From NCBI GenBank assembly GCA_964612995.1, contig CAZTGE010000074.1, positions 1-20,398 of the forward strand: DNA of 20,398 nucleotides, in the 5' to 3' direction. Under the pieces are notes generated by a model. The model ran no database searches, was not told the origin of the DNA, and was given only the letters and a program-made list of their open reading frames with translations. Positions 1-8,328 of this stretch are shown piece after piece; the stretch's first letter is position 1; the number at the start of each line of letters is the position of its first letter. The position numbers were made by a program, and so were the translations under genes. This DNA is from SLQH01 sp964612995. GTDB lineage: Bacteria; Planctomycetota; UBA11346.

Positions 1-60
1 GACGAGGGCGAAGACGAGGGCGAAGACGAGGGCGAAGACGAGGGCGAAGACGAGGGCGAG
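1..60 (+). repeat. 12-bp tandem repeat, five copies
   Basis: The unit GACGAGGGCGAA occurs five times head to tail, the last with one change at its final base. The unit length is a multiple of three, so copy-number change would lengthen or shorten the DEGE tail without a frameshift. The array continues to the window edge, so the true copy number may be higher. Confidence 0.85.
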
Positions 61-75
61 AGCGGAACGCCGTAA
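1..75 (+). CDS. C-terminal end of an upstream gene, acidic repeat tail (partial)
   Basis: Frame 1 is open from the window edge and reads five copies of Asp-Glu-Gly-Glu followed by SGTP and a TAA stop at 73-75. The start lies outside the window, so the main domain and function are unknown. A strongly acidic, low-complexity tail like this is usually disordered. The stop is 18 nt before the ATPase gene on the same strand, so the two could be co-transcribed. The call depends on the repeat being translated in this frame, which is the only reading that gives a uniform acidic tail. Confidence 0.45.
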   Translation, partial: DEGEDEGEDEGEDEGEDEGESGTP

Positions 76-93
76 GCCGGCGCAGCGGCAGCG

Positions 94-875
<782 letters not shown>

Positions 876-879
<4 letters not shown>

Positions 880-3188
880 ACGCGCACGAGGTCTGGCACG
901 TCTTCGCCAAAGACGGCCGCGAACTGCTGCGCGACCGCCGCACCCTGTTCATCAACGTAGTCCTGCCGGTCCTGCTCTATCCCGTGCTCGCGCTGGTCTT
1001 CATCCAGGTCAGCCAGCTCGCCCGCCCCGGTGTCGATGATCTGCCACGCATCGCGCTGCAGGGCGACCACGACGCCACCGCCGCGATCGCCGAACTGCTT
1101 CCGCTCGCGCACCCGGAAGCGGATCCGCCGGACGCGGCCACCATCACAGGACCGACCGGCCCGTCCGCACCATCCGCAACCGATCCGGCCGAGGCCGGGC
1201 CGACCACGGATCCGGCCGGCACACCGGAGGGCCCCGCGACGGGCGAACCGGGCACCGCCGCGACCGACAGCCCACCTGCCACCCGCATGTTGCGCGTCGG
1301 CCTGCCCGGGGGCGATGCACGTTCGCTCACCACCGCTGCGCGCCGCGCCGCCGCCACCGATGCGCCCGACGCAGAACTCAGAGAGCGCCTGCTCGACGGC
1401 TTGCGCACCCACGAGCTCTCCGCACTGCTGGTGGTCACGCCGCAATCGCGAACGGACGGCCCGCCCGACTACGCCGCCACACTGGTGCTCGACAACGCCC
1501 ACCCCAAGGCGCGCGCGATCGCCGCCGCCTTCGACACCGCGCTCGACGGCTTCCGCCGTCAACAGGTCGAACATCGGCTGCGCGAGCGCGGCGCGCCGGC
1601 CGAGCTGCTCGAACCGCTGCACCGCCACGTGATCGAGCCGGCTTCGGCCTCCGCGGCCGCTCGCAGCCACCTCGGTGGCGCGATCCCGGTGTTGCTGGTC
1701 CTGATGGCCATCTCGGGCGCCTTCTTCCCCGCGCTCGACCTGATCGCCGGGGAACGCGAACGCGGGACGCTCGAGAGTCTGCTGTCCTGGCCCGGCGACC
1801 GGCGCGCGATCTTCCTCGGCAAGCTGCTGGTGGTCACCGTGGCCTCGCAGCTGACAGTGATGCTCAACCTGCTCAGCCTCGGCCTGACCCTGGGCATCGT
1901 GGTCGCCACCGTCGCCGGTGGCCGCGACCTGCTCAGCGCCGTCGGACCGGGCACCGGCCTGGGCATCCTCGCCATCGGCTTCGTGGTCCTGCTGCCGGTC
2001 AACCTGATGCTCGCCGCGCTCTCGCTCGCGCTCGCCGGCATCGCAAACTCGTTCAAAGAAGCGCAGAACTACCTCACCCCGCTGGTGTTGGTCGTCATGG
2101 CCCTGGCCAGCGCCTGTCTGATCCCCGACCTGCGCCCGAGCATGCTCACCGACATGGTCCCGGTGCTCGGCCCGCTGCTCGCGCTCAAGCAGAGCCTGCA
2201 ATCGCCGCAACCGGACTACCTCCACCTCGGCGTGGCGACCGCGGCCAGCACCGCACTCGCCGCGGTGTTCATCGGCTGGTCGGTGCGCCTGCTCGACGCC
2301 GAGCGCTTCCTCTACCCGAGTCTGGTGCGGGCCGGCTGGGGCCGCTTCCGCCGCTGGGGCCAGGGACCGGCCACTCCCGGCGGTGTGGAGGTGCTCGGGG
2401 TGTTCGCGGTCTCCTTCGGCCTGTTCGTGCTCGCGGGCGGCCTGCTGCATCCGCTCGGTCCGCTCTTCGCGACCGTCGCCACCCTCACGATCGCCGTCGC
2501 CCTGCCGGCGGTGGTCCACACCTGGCTCGGCGCCTATGACCGGGCACGCACCCTGTACTGGCGCCGCCCCGAGGCGCCGGTCGAGTGGCTGCGCCCGGTG
2601 CTGCTGGTCCCCTTCTGTCTGATGATGGCCGGCGGCCTGAGCCAGCTCCAGATCCATGTCATGGGCCCACCGCCGGAGCAGCTGCAGATGATCGAGCAGC
2701 TGCTCAAGGACATCCGCGACAATTACGGAATCGTCGGCCTGATGCTGGCCGTCGCGGTGGCCCCGGGCGTATGCGAAGAGCTGCTCTGTCGCGGCACCCT
2801 GTTCGCCGGCCTGCGCCGCGGCGTGGGCACCACCGGCGCGGTGATGATCAGCGCCTTCCTGTTCGGCATCTACCACGGTTCGCCCTACCGCTTCTTCCCC
2901 CAGGCCGCGCTCGGCGTGGTACTGGCGCTGCTGGTGCTGCGCAGCGGCAGCATCTGGACCGCCATCCTGCTGCATACGCTCTACAACGGCACCGCGGTCG
3001 CGATCGCGCTGGCCTACGAGCACCAGCAGGCTGCGACCGACGCCGCCGAGGCGCCGGTGGTGATGGCGGAGCAGAGCGCCCAGGGCCCGCTGCCAGCACT
3101 GGCGACGCTCGCGCTCGGGGTGGTGGGGATCGTGGTGGTGTTCCGCGCCCGGCGCAGTCGCAGACCTGCAGCGGCGCAGTCGGCCTGA
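876..3188 (+). CDS. natB: ABC-2 permease (NatB-like) fused to a CPBP intramembrane protease
   Basis: A 770-aa membrane protein. Residues 1-45 give the first membrane segment. About 50-255 is a large extracytoplasmic domain that includes a Pro/Thr/Gly/Ala-rich low-complexity insert at about 80-137. A block of hydrophobic segments at about 265-475 is the ABC-2 permease core. After further helices (about 490-600) the C-terminus holds a CPBP (CAAX protease and bacteriocin-processing) domain with its three motifs: E634 E635 xxx R639, H667 in FGIYHG, and H700/N704 in LLHTLYNG. All residues expected for a metal-dependent intramembrane protease are therefore present. Permease-CPBP fusions are known in several phyla. 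The gene is coupled to the ATPase and converges with the VTT gene, 21 nt away. The protease could process the transported peptide or a protein partner, but this is inference. Confidence 0.88.
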
Positions 3189-3209
3189 CACCGGTCCAGG
3201 CCCGAGTGG

Positions 3210-3920
3210 CTACAGATCCATGTCGGCCGCGGCATCGCGCGCGAGCATCTCACGCGTGCGCCGGGTCATCACCGCCCCCATCCAGGCCATGGCCAGCACC
3301 GCCAGGGCGAGCATGACCCAGGTCCAGAGGCCGAGCCCGATCTCGCCGGTGGCGATGAAGGCCTGCCCGCCGGTGACCCCGATCCACACCGAGAGCGCGA
3401 CCCCCGGCAGTTTGCCGGCCCAGCCGGCGATGATGATCGTGCGCAGTGGCAGGGCGGTGAAACCGAAGACGAAGTTGGCCAGATTGGAGGGGATGCAGGC
3501 GGAGAGCCGGACCAGGAACACCGCGCGCCAGCCCTCGCGCGCGACCGCAGCGTCGACCGCCCGCAGCATCCGGTGTCGCTCCAGGACCCGCTGCAGATGC
3601 GCGCGACCGTAACGGCGCGCGACCCAGTAGCCGAAAAGGATGCCGCAGGTCGACCCGATGAACACGATCGCCAGCCCGATCCAGAAGCCGTAGAGGAATC
3701 CGGCGAGCACCTGGAGCAGGAAGGGCGGCAGCGCCAGACTCCAGAGCGTGAACACCACGGCGTAGACCAGGCATCCGATGAGCGCGAAGCCGCTGATCCA
3801 CGCGTGGAGCGACTGCGCCCAATCGGCGATCGGCAGGCACAGACCGGCGAGGACCACTGCAATTCCACCGGCGGCCACCAGCCACCAGCGCCAGGTCCGG
3901 AAGGCCACGCGACACGCCAT
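3210..3920 (-). CDS. TVP38/TMEM64 (VTT-domain) membrane protein
   Basis: A 236-aa integral membrane protein of the SNARE-associated/VTT (DedA-like) superfamily. An N-terminal helix at about 13-30 and another at 43-62 precede the VTT core at about 62-182. The core includes the Gly-rich re-entrant stretch around FLYGFWIGLAIVFIGS and the conserved RLSACIPSNLANFVFG block followed by WAGKLPG. A last helix lies at about 197-217, followed by a short charged tail. Eukaryotic relatives of this fold scramble lipids, and bacterial ones are linked to undecaprenyl-phosphate or phospholipid flipping; the substrate here is not determinable. It faces natB tail to tail and is divergent from the TauE-family gene, so it is probably a single-gene transcript. 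Confidence 0.82.
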   Translation of the reverse strand: MACRVAFRTWRWWLVAAGGIAVVLAGLCLPIADWAQSLHAWISGFALIGCLVYAVVFTLWSLALPPFLLQVLAGFLYGFWIGLAIVFIGSTCGILFGYWVARRYGRAHLQRVLERHRMLRAVDAAVAREGWRAVFLVRLSACIPSNLANFVFGFTALPLRTIIIAGWAGKLPGVALSVWIGVTGGQAFIATGEIGLGLWTWVMLALAVLAMAWMGAVMTRRTREMLARDAAADMDL

Positions 3921-4055
3921 GACGGCATCATGGTGCGTCGCGCGAAAGCGCCACCGTCGCCGGACACTCGCGCAACGGCTTGGTCATCGACAACTTGTCG
4001 CTCGGTCCTGGACTCCTACCCTGCGGCCCCGTTGCGCATAAGGGGAATTGCACAC

Positions 4056-4916
4056 ATGGGCCCCCTCGACATCGTCGTCCGCCTGATCCTCGGCTGTTTC
4101 ATCGGCTCCGGCATCGGTCTGACCGGCGTCGGCGGCGGGGTCCTGGTCCTGCCCTCCCTGGCCATGCTCGGCCTGCCGACCGTGGCCTGCATCGGCACCG
4201 CCTCCGCCTACTCGGTGCTGACCATGGGTTACGCCCTGGTCGAACACATCCGGCTCAAGACCATCGACTACCGCGCCGTGCTGCTGTTCCTCGCCAGCGC
4301 AGCGCCGGCCACCACGCTGACCGCGGTACTGGTCAAGGCCCAGGCGCAGAACGCCGGATTCCAGCACGGGCTGAGCGGGTTCATCATCGGCATCATCGCG
4401 CTTTCGGGCGTGCTGATGATCATCAATCTGCTGCACAAGCGCAAGCAGGTGACCCAGATCGCCGCCGCCACCGCCGATCCCGAGACCGAAACCGAGACCC
4501 CGCCCGCGGCGAGCGCGCCGCGGGGCCTGGCCCGTGCGCTGATCGGTGTCGTGCTCGGCGTGGTGGTCGGCGGGATCATGGCCGCGAGCTCGGTCAGTGG
4601 CGGGGTTATCGTGATCCCGATCCTGATCTTCGCCTTCCACCTGCCGATCAGCCGCACCGCCGGCTCATCCATCTTCATCATCATCGCGCTGATGGCGCTC
4701 GCGGCGCTGATCTATCACTTCGTTCCCGCCGGCAGCGGCGGCAAAAGCCAGGTCGCAGTGGGCACCGCGGCCTGGATGGCGGTCGGCTCGATCGCCGGCG
4801 TGTCCATCGGCAGCCGCCTGACCACCAGACTCAGCGATCAGGCACTGCAGGGCGCGATCATCGCCATGATCACCCTCGCCCTGCTCGGCATGACCTGGAA
4901 GACCGTCGCCGGCTGA
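4056..4916 (+). CDS. TauE/SafE-family membrane permease
   Basis: A 286-aa permease with about eight hydrophobic segments in two half-repeats. The first half carries GLTGVGGGVLVLP (about 21-33) and the second the related SSVSGGVIVIP block, the internal duplication typical of this family of sulfite, sulfonate and organo-anion exporters. The start was set at 4056 although the frame stays open upstream: the preferred ATG has AGGGG ten bases upstream and begins directly with the first membrane helix, while the upstream stretch reads as charged low-complexity sequence antisense to the VTT gene. A hydrophilic Glu/Thr/Pro-rich loop separates the two halves (about 148-163). The 135-bp divergent gap upstream has no clear promoter but contains a split 8-bp inverted repeat, GCGCAACG and CGTTGCGC. 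The transported anion is unknown. Confidence 0.85.
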   Translation: MGPLDIVVRLILGCFIGSGIGLTGVGGGVLVLPSLAMLGLPTVACIGTASAYSVLTMGYALVEHIRLKTIDYRAVLLFLASAAPATTLTAVLVKAQAQNAGFQHGLSGFIIGIIALSGVLMIINLLHKRKQVTQIAAATADPETETETPPAASAPRGLARALIGVVLGVVVGGIMAASSVSGGVIVIPILIFAFHLPISRTAGSSIFIIIALMALAALIYHFVPAGSGGKSQVAVGTAAWMAVGSIAGVSIGSRLTTRLSDQALQGAIIAMITLALLGMTWKTVAG

Positions 4917-4952
4917 GATGTCGGAGGACGAAGAGCACGCGGCAAAGGCTGA

Positions 4953-4965
4953 GGGGCAGCGCCCC
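4953..4965. terminator. Short GC hairpin between convergent genes
   Basis: GGGGC-AGC-GCCCC forms a five-pair stem with a three-base loop in the 55-bp gap between the TauE-family stop and the clpP stop. There is no T-run on either side, so intrinsic termination is only a weak suggestion from position and symmetry. Confidence 0.3.
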
Positions 4966-4971
4966 CACTGT

Positions 4972-5544
4972 CTAGATGATCTTGTCGACGATCCCGTAGG
5001 CCAGGGCATCTTCGGCGTCGAGCCAGTAGTCGCGGTCGCAGTCCTCGGCCAGCTTCTCGTAGGGCTGACCACAGTTCTCAGCCAGCAGGGCCAGGAGCAT
5101 CTCCTTGGTCTTGATGATCCGTTGGGCGCTGATCTCGATCTCGGTCGCCGGCCCTTCGGCCCCACCCAGGGGCTGGTGCAGCAGGACCTCGCCATGCGGC
5201 ATGATCGCGCGCTCGCCCTTCTCGCAGCCCGAGAGGATCACCGCGCCCATGCTCGCCGCCATCCCGGTCACGGTGCAGTGGACCGGGCAGCTGCTGCGCT
5301 GGATCACGTCATAGAGGGCCATGCCGTCGATGACCGAGCCGCCGGGACTGTTGAGGTAGAAGCGGATCGGCGCGGCCGGATCCTTGTCCTGCAGGTAGAG
5401 GATCTGCTGCACCGCCGCGTTGACCGAGCGGGCGTTGACCTCGTGGCTGAAGTAGAGGATGCGTTGCTCGAGCAGGCAGGCACCGATATCGACGGCCTTC
5501 ACGTCCTTGGCATCGGGTAGCAGGACTTTGGGATTCTCAGGCAT
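4972..5544 (-). CDS. clpP: ATP-dependent Clp protease proteolytic subunit
   Basis: A serine peptidase that forms a double heptameric ring and degrades unfolded substrates with a Clp ATPase. The protein is 190 aa, close to a mature ClpP subunit. The catalytic triad is visible: Ser98 in GMAASMGA, His123 in LLHQPLGG and Asp172 in DCDRDYWL, at positions equivalent to the E. coli triad. The oligomerisation stretch FYLNSPGGS is at 63-71. The start at 5544 is supported by GGAGGAA at 5551-5557 (minus strand); the open frame upstream of it is not ClpP-like. No clpX or tig is adjacent, unlike the common tig-clpP-clpX order; instead the gene is last in a run behind fmt, 77 nt downstream of it. It could be the housekeeping copy or a paralogue. 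Confidence 0.93.
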   Translation of the reverse strand: MPENPKVLLPDAKDVKAVDIGACLLEQRILYFSHEVNARSVNAAVQQILYLQDKDPAAPIRFYLNSPGGSVIDGMALYDVIQRSSCPVHCTVTGMAASMGAVILSGCEKGERAIMPHGEVLLHQPLGGAEGPATEIEISAQRIIKTKEMLLALLAENCGQPYEKLAEDCDRDYWLDAEDALAYGIVDKII

Positions 5545-5571
5545 GGGCGGTTCCTCCGACTCTGGTGTGGC

Positions 5572-5599
5572 ATGGTAAGCCGGGGCTCCGGAGCGTAAA
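5572..5599 (-). promoter_or_regulatory. Possible sigma-70-type promoter for clpP
   Basis: On the minus strand TTTACG (5599-5594) and TACCAT (5577-5572) are separated by 16 bp, each matching four of six consensus bases. They lie 28-55 nt upstream of the clpP start, inside the only gap of the downstream operon half. With such a high background G+C this AT-richer pair stands out slightly, but the match is weak. Confidence 0.28.
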
Positions 5600-5621
5600 G
5601 CACGCACACGGCGCCGGGGGA

Positions 5622-6536
5622 TCAGGGCGCTGGCAGGTCGAAGGCAGCTGGCAGTGGATGCCCGTTGAGATAGGAGCGCGCGCTCATCGGCCGCTTGCCA
5701 GCCGGCTGAAGCCGCTCGAGGCTGACCCCGCCGTAACCGCAGCCGACGACGATCGTGCGCCCGCGCTGGGCCGTGCGCCCTGGCGGCAGGTGCACATCGG
5801 TGAGCACTCGTACCGCACGGATGCCGATGCGCTGGTCGCCGGAACGGGTCCAGCATCCCGGAGCCGGAGTGTAGGCCCGAACCTGGCGCTCGACCGCATC
5901 GGCGTCTTGACGCCAGTCGATATGGCCGTCTTCATGCGTCAGCTTGCCGCACCAGGTGACCCGCTCCGGGTCCTGGGGCAGCGGCTCGAGCAGGGGCAGA
6001 TCGCGCAGGAAACGGCCCATGGCCATCGCCCCGAGCACCGCGAGCTGATCGTGCAGCTCCGGCAAGGTCGTGGTCGGCGGCAGCGGCAGGCGGTGTCGAC
6101 AGTAGACCGGGCCCGCGTCGAGCGCGCGGACCATCCGCTGGATGCTGATCCCGGTCTGATGATCGCCGGCGCGCAGGGCCGCCTGCATCGGGCTGGCCCC
6201 GCGCCATCGCGGCAGCAGCGAGCAGTGGAGATTGATCGGCGCGATGCGCGGCCGGGCCAGGAGCGCCTCGGGCAGGATCTCGCCGTAGGCGAAGACCACC
6301 AGCAGGTCGCAATCGGCCAGCCGCGGATCGTCGGCGTGCCGGCGTAACGAACCCGGCTGCCACACCGGCAGGCCCAGCTCCTCTGCTACCACCTTGACCG
6401 GCGGCGGGCGCATGTGCCGCCCCCGGCCGGCACGCCGGTCGGGCTGGGTGACCACACAGGTCACCTCCACGTCGTCGGTGAGCGCGCGCAGAGTGGGGAC
6501 CGCCAGCTCCGGCGTGCCCATGAACACCGCTTTCAT
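5622..6536 (-). CDS. fmt: Methionyl-tRNA formyltransferase
   Basis: Formylates Met on initiator tRNA using 10-formyl-tetrahydrofolate. The protein is 304 aa, slightly short for the family. The N-terminal transferase domain starts with FMGTPELAVP, has the tRNA-binding insertion loop PDRRAGRGRHMRPPPVK (about 32-48) and the catalytic set N102, H104 (in NLHCSLLPRWRGA) and D140 (in ALDAGPV). The C-terminal barrel ends with the LQPAGKRPMSARSYLNG block. The start at 6536 lies inside the ATGA overlap with the TruD-like gene, implying coupling. The usual neighbours def and rsmB are absent. GEILPE replaces the more common GLILP, so it is a divergent member but keeps the active site. A second fmt elsewhere in the genome cannot be excluded. 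Confidence 0.88.
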   Translation of the reverse strand: MKAVFMGTPELAVPTLRALTDDVEVTCVVTQPDRRAGRGRHMRPPPVKVVAEELGLPVWQPGSLRRHADDPRLADCDLLVVFAYGEILPEALLARPRIAPINLHCSLLPRWRGASPMQAALRAGDHQTGISIQRMVRALDAGPVYCRHRLPLPPTTTLPELHDQLAVLGAMAMGRFLRDLPLLEPLPQDPERVTWCGKLTHEDGHIDWRQDADAVERQVRAYTPAPGCWTRSGDQRIGIRAVRVLTDVHLPPGRTAQRGRTIVVGCGYGGVSLERLQPAGKRPMSARSYLNGHPLPAAFDLPAP

Positions 6537-7582
6537 CGTGCATCCCCACGCTCGACACGCGGGGCGACCAGCTCCGCCTCCAACGCCGCGATGTGGACAT
6601 CGCCCGGCAGACGACAAGCGACGAGCAGATCGCCGCCATGCAGATCCAGGCTCACCGCGGTCGGCCGGTAGGCCAACGCCCGCCGCACACCCGCCAGCGC
6701 GCGGAAGGCCTCGACCCCACCGCGCAACCCGGCGACCAGTTCGGCTTCGCGCTGTCCGATCACCCCGTCGGCCAGCGGCATGCCGCGACCGAACAGCGGC
6801 CCGGTGATCGCCGCCTCACCGCTGGCGATGCGCTCCTCCATCGCCCCGTCGGCTCTCACCGCCTCGAGCTCGCGCCGACCGTCGACGCGGTTGCGCCCGG
6901 TCTCCAGCAGGTCACCGGCGCGAGTGCGTTCGAGCATCCCCGCCGCGAGTCGCTCGTCGACCAGGCGGTTGAACAGCTGACCGCGATAGGCGGAGAGCAG
7001 ACGTTTCGGCGCGGGCGCCCGGCCCTTCACCCGCTCGGGCAGGCGCTTGCCTTGGGCCAGGATCCGCCCCCATTTGGCGTACTGCAGGCCGCCGAGCACC
7101 GCCATCGCGAGATGACTCGGCCCACCCTCGTGGCGCAGACGGTCGATCAGCTCGCGCGCCTGGCTCAGCGCAGCACCGGTCTTGATCAGGCGCAGCTCCC
7201 ACTGCAATGCGACGACATCGCTTGCCTCGATCGCCCGCCCGGCGCCACGCACGCTGGCCACCTTGAGCTTGCGCTTGTAGCCGGCGTTGACGATCGCCCC
7301 GGGCTGCTCGATCGCGGCCGCCGGCAGGCTGAACCAGGCGGTGCAATCGGCCTCGCGGTCGTGCACCCCGGTACCACGCACCTGCTGCGCGGGGATGCCG
7401 GCCGCACGCGCCAAGGCCTGAGAAGCCTGCCGCGCACCCAACCCGCGACAACGGGTCTCGACCCACAACCACTCATCACCCGCAGGGATCCGCCCCAGCT
7501 CGAGCACGCATCGCCGCTCCAGGCGCGGAGCGGCACCGGCGGCATCGACCAACGGCGGCAGATCAGCATTGCGCAACAACAT
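6533..7582 (-). CDS. TruD-family pseudouridine synthase, divergent
   Basis: A 349-aa protein related to TruD, which converts U13 of some tRNAs to pseudouridine. Recognisable TruD blocks are WLWVETRCRGLGARQASQAL (about 38-57), the catalytic-loop block GVHDREADCTAWFS (72-85) with the nucleophilic aspartate at 75, LLSAYRGQLFNRLV, and TGPLFGRGMPLADG near the C-terminus. Three differences stand out. The lysine before the catalytic Asp (KDR in TruD) is His74, the Asn-x-Phe motif of TruD is not apparent, and the QRFG block reads LQYAKWG. The N-terminus is also shorter and lacks FVVEE. Activity on the same uridine is therefore uncertain. The ATG at 7582 was chosen because upstream codons are antisense-like; no good ribosome site is visible. 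It overlaps fmt by 4 nt and follows the HhH-GPD gene by 107 nt. Confidence 0.75.
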   Translation of the reverse strand: MLLRNADLPPLVDAAGAAPRLERRCVLELGRIPAGDEWLWVETRCRGLGARQASQALARAAGIPAQQVRGTGVHDREADCTAWFSLPAAAIEQPGAIVNAGYKRKLKVASVRGAGRAIEASDVVALQWELRLIKTGAALSQARELIDRLRHEGGPSHLAMAVLGGLQYAKWGRILAQGKRLPERVKGRAPAPKRLLSAYRGQLFNRLVDERLAAGMLERTRAGDLLETGRNRVDGRRELEAVRADGAMEERIASGEAAITGPLFGRGMPLADGVIGQREAELVAGLRGGVEAFRALAGVRRALAYRPTAVSLDLHGGDLLVACRLPGDVHIAALEAELVAPRVERGDAR

Positions 7583-7689
7583 GGCAGGCAGTCGAACGCG
7601 AGGCGGCGGAGGATAAACCTCTTTTTGCCCGCGATCACGCCGCCGCTGCGACACCGTGCCATGCGTGTGTCCGCGACCCGAGCCGGATC

Positions 7690-8328
7690 TCAGACCGTCG
7701 CGCTCGGGCAGACCGCTGCGAGTACGCAGCGCCGACACCGCGGCCGTTGCGGGCGACACGGGCCGCGACCGACGGCGCGCAGCTGCAGGCTGCGTTGGAT
7801 CCATGTCGCGCGCAGACAGCGCCGGGCCAGGGCGGCGCGGATCGCCGGCAGATGCGCGTTCGTGGCGACCCAACCGAGCCGTCTGACGACGCGGGCGACG
7901 TCCTGGTCGATCAACGGTGCGGGACGGCCGGTGTACTCCGCCAGCAGGCGATCGGCGCGCCAGGGCCCGAGGCCGGGCAGCTCGGCGAGGGCGGCGTGCG
8001 CAAGCGGCACCTGAGCACCGTGATGGCGGACCACCGCGCCGGCGGCCTCGATGATCGCGCGCGCGCGATCGCGTCGCCGGGGCAGCCCGACCAACAGGGG
8101 TTCGAGGTCGCTCGGTGGCCGCTCGCGGTAGGCGACCGGCCCGGCGCAGTGCTCCGCCAATACCGCGGCAAGATGGCGGGCGCGGGTATCGGAGGTCCCG
8201 GTGGCGAGGATCACCGCCACCAGGGTGTCCCAGGCATCGGCCAGGGCCAGGCCGGGGAAGGGATCGGGCCACCGGCGATCGAGCGCCGCGGCGACCGCGG
8301 CGATGGGAGCACCGGTGTCGGCGGCCAT
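7690..8328 (-). CDS. Endonuclease III-like HhH-GPD DNA glycosylase with 4Fe-4S cluster
   Basis: A 212-aa member of the HhH-GPD base-excision repair superfamily. The helix-hairpin-helix LPGLGPWRADRLL is at about 117-129, followed by the catalytic-Asp block IDQDVARVVRRLGW with Asp141 aligned to Asp138 of E. coli Nth. The cluster ligands C191-x6-C198-x2-C201-x5-C207 match the Nth/MutY spacing exactly. The position of the Nth Schiff-base lysine (Lys120, in GRKTAN) is Trp123 here, so the enzyme should be a monofunctional glycosylase or have another role, not a lyase. The start ATG overlaps the TGA of the UbiA-like gene (TGATG), so the two are coupled. It is probably not the main Nth of the cell. 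Confidence 0.82.
   Translation of the reverse strand: MAADTGAPIAAVAAALDRRWPDPFPGLALADAWDTLVAVILATGTSDTRARHLAAVLAEHCAGPVAYRERPPSDLEPLLVGLPRRRDRARAIIEAAGAVVRHHGAQVPLAHAALAELPGLGPWRADRLLAEYTGRPAPLIDQDVARVVRRLGWVATNAHLPAIRAALARRCLRATWIQRSLQLRAVGRGPCRPQRPRCRRCVLAAVCPSATV

Noticed and set aside
3573..4055. N-terminal extension of the TauE-family protein
   Set aside because: The extension is hydrophilic, antisense to the VTT gene and followed by a better-placed ATG with a ribosome site at 4056.
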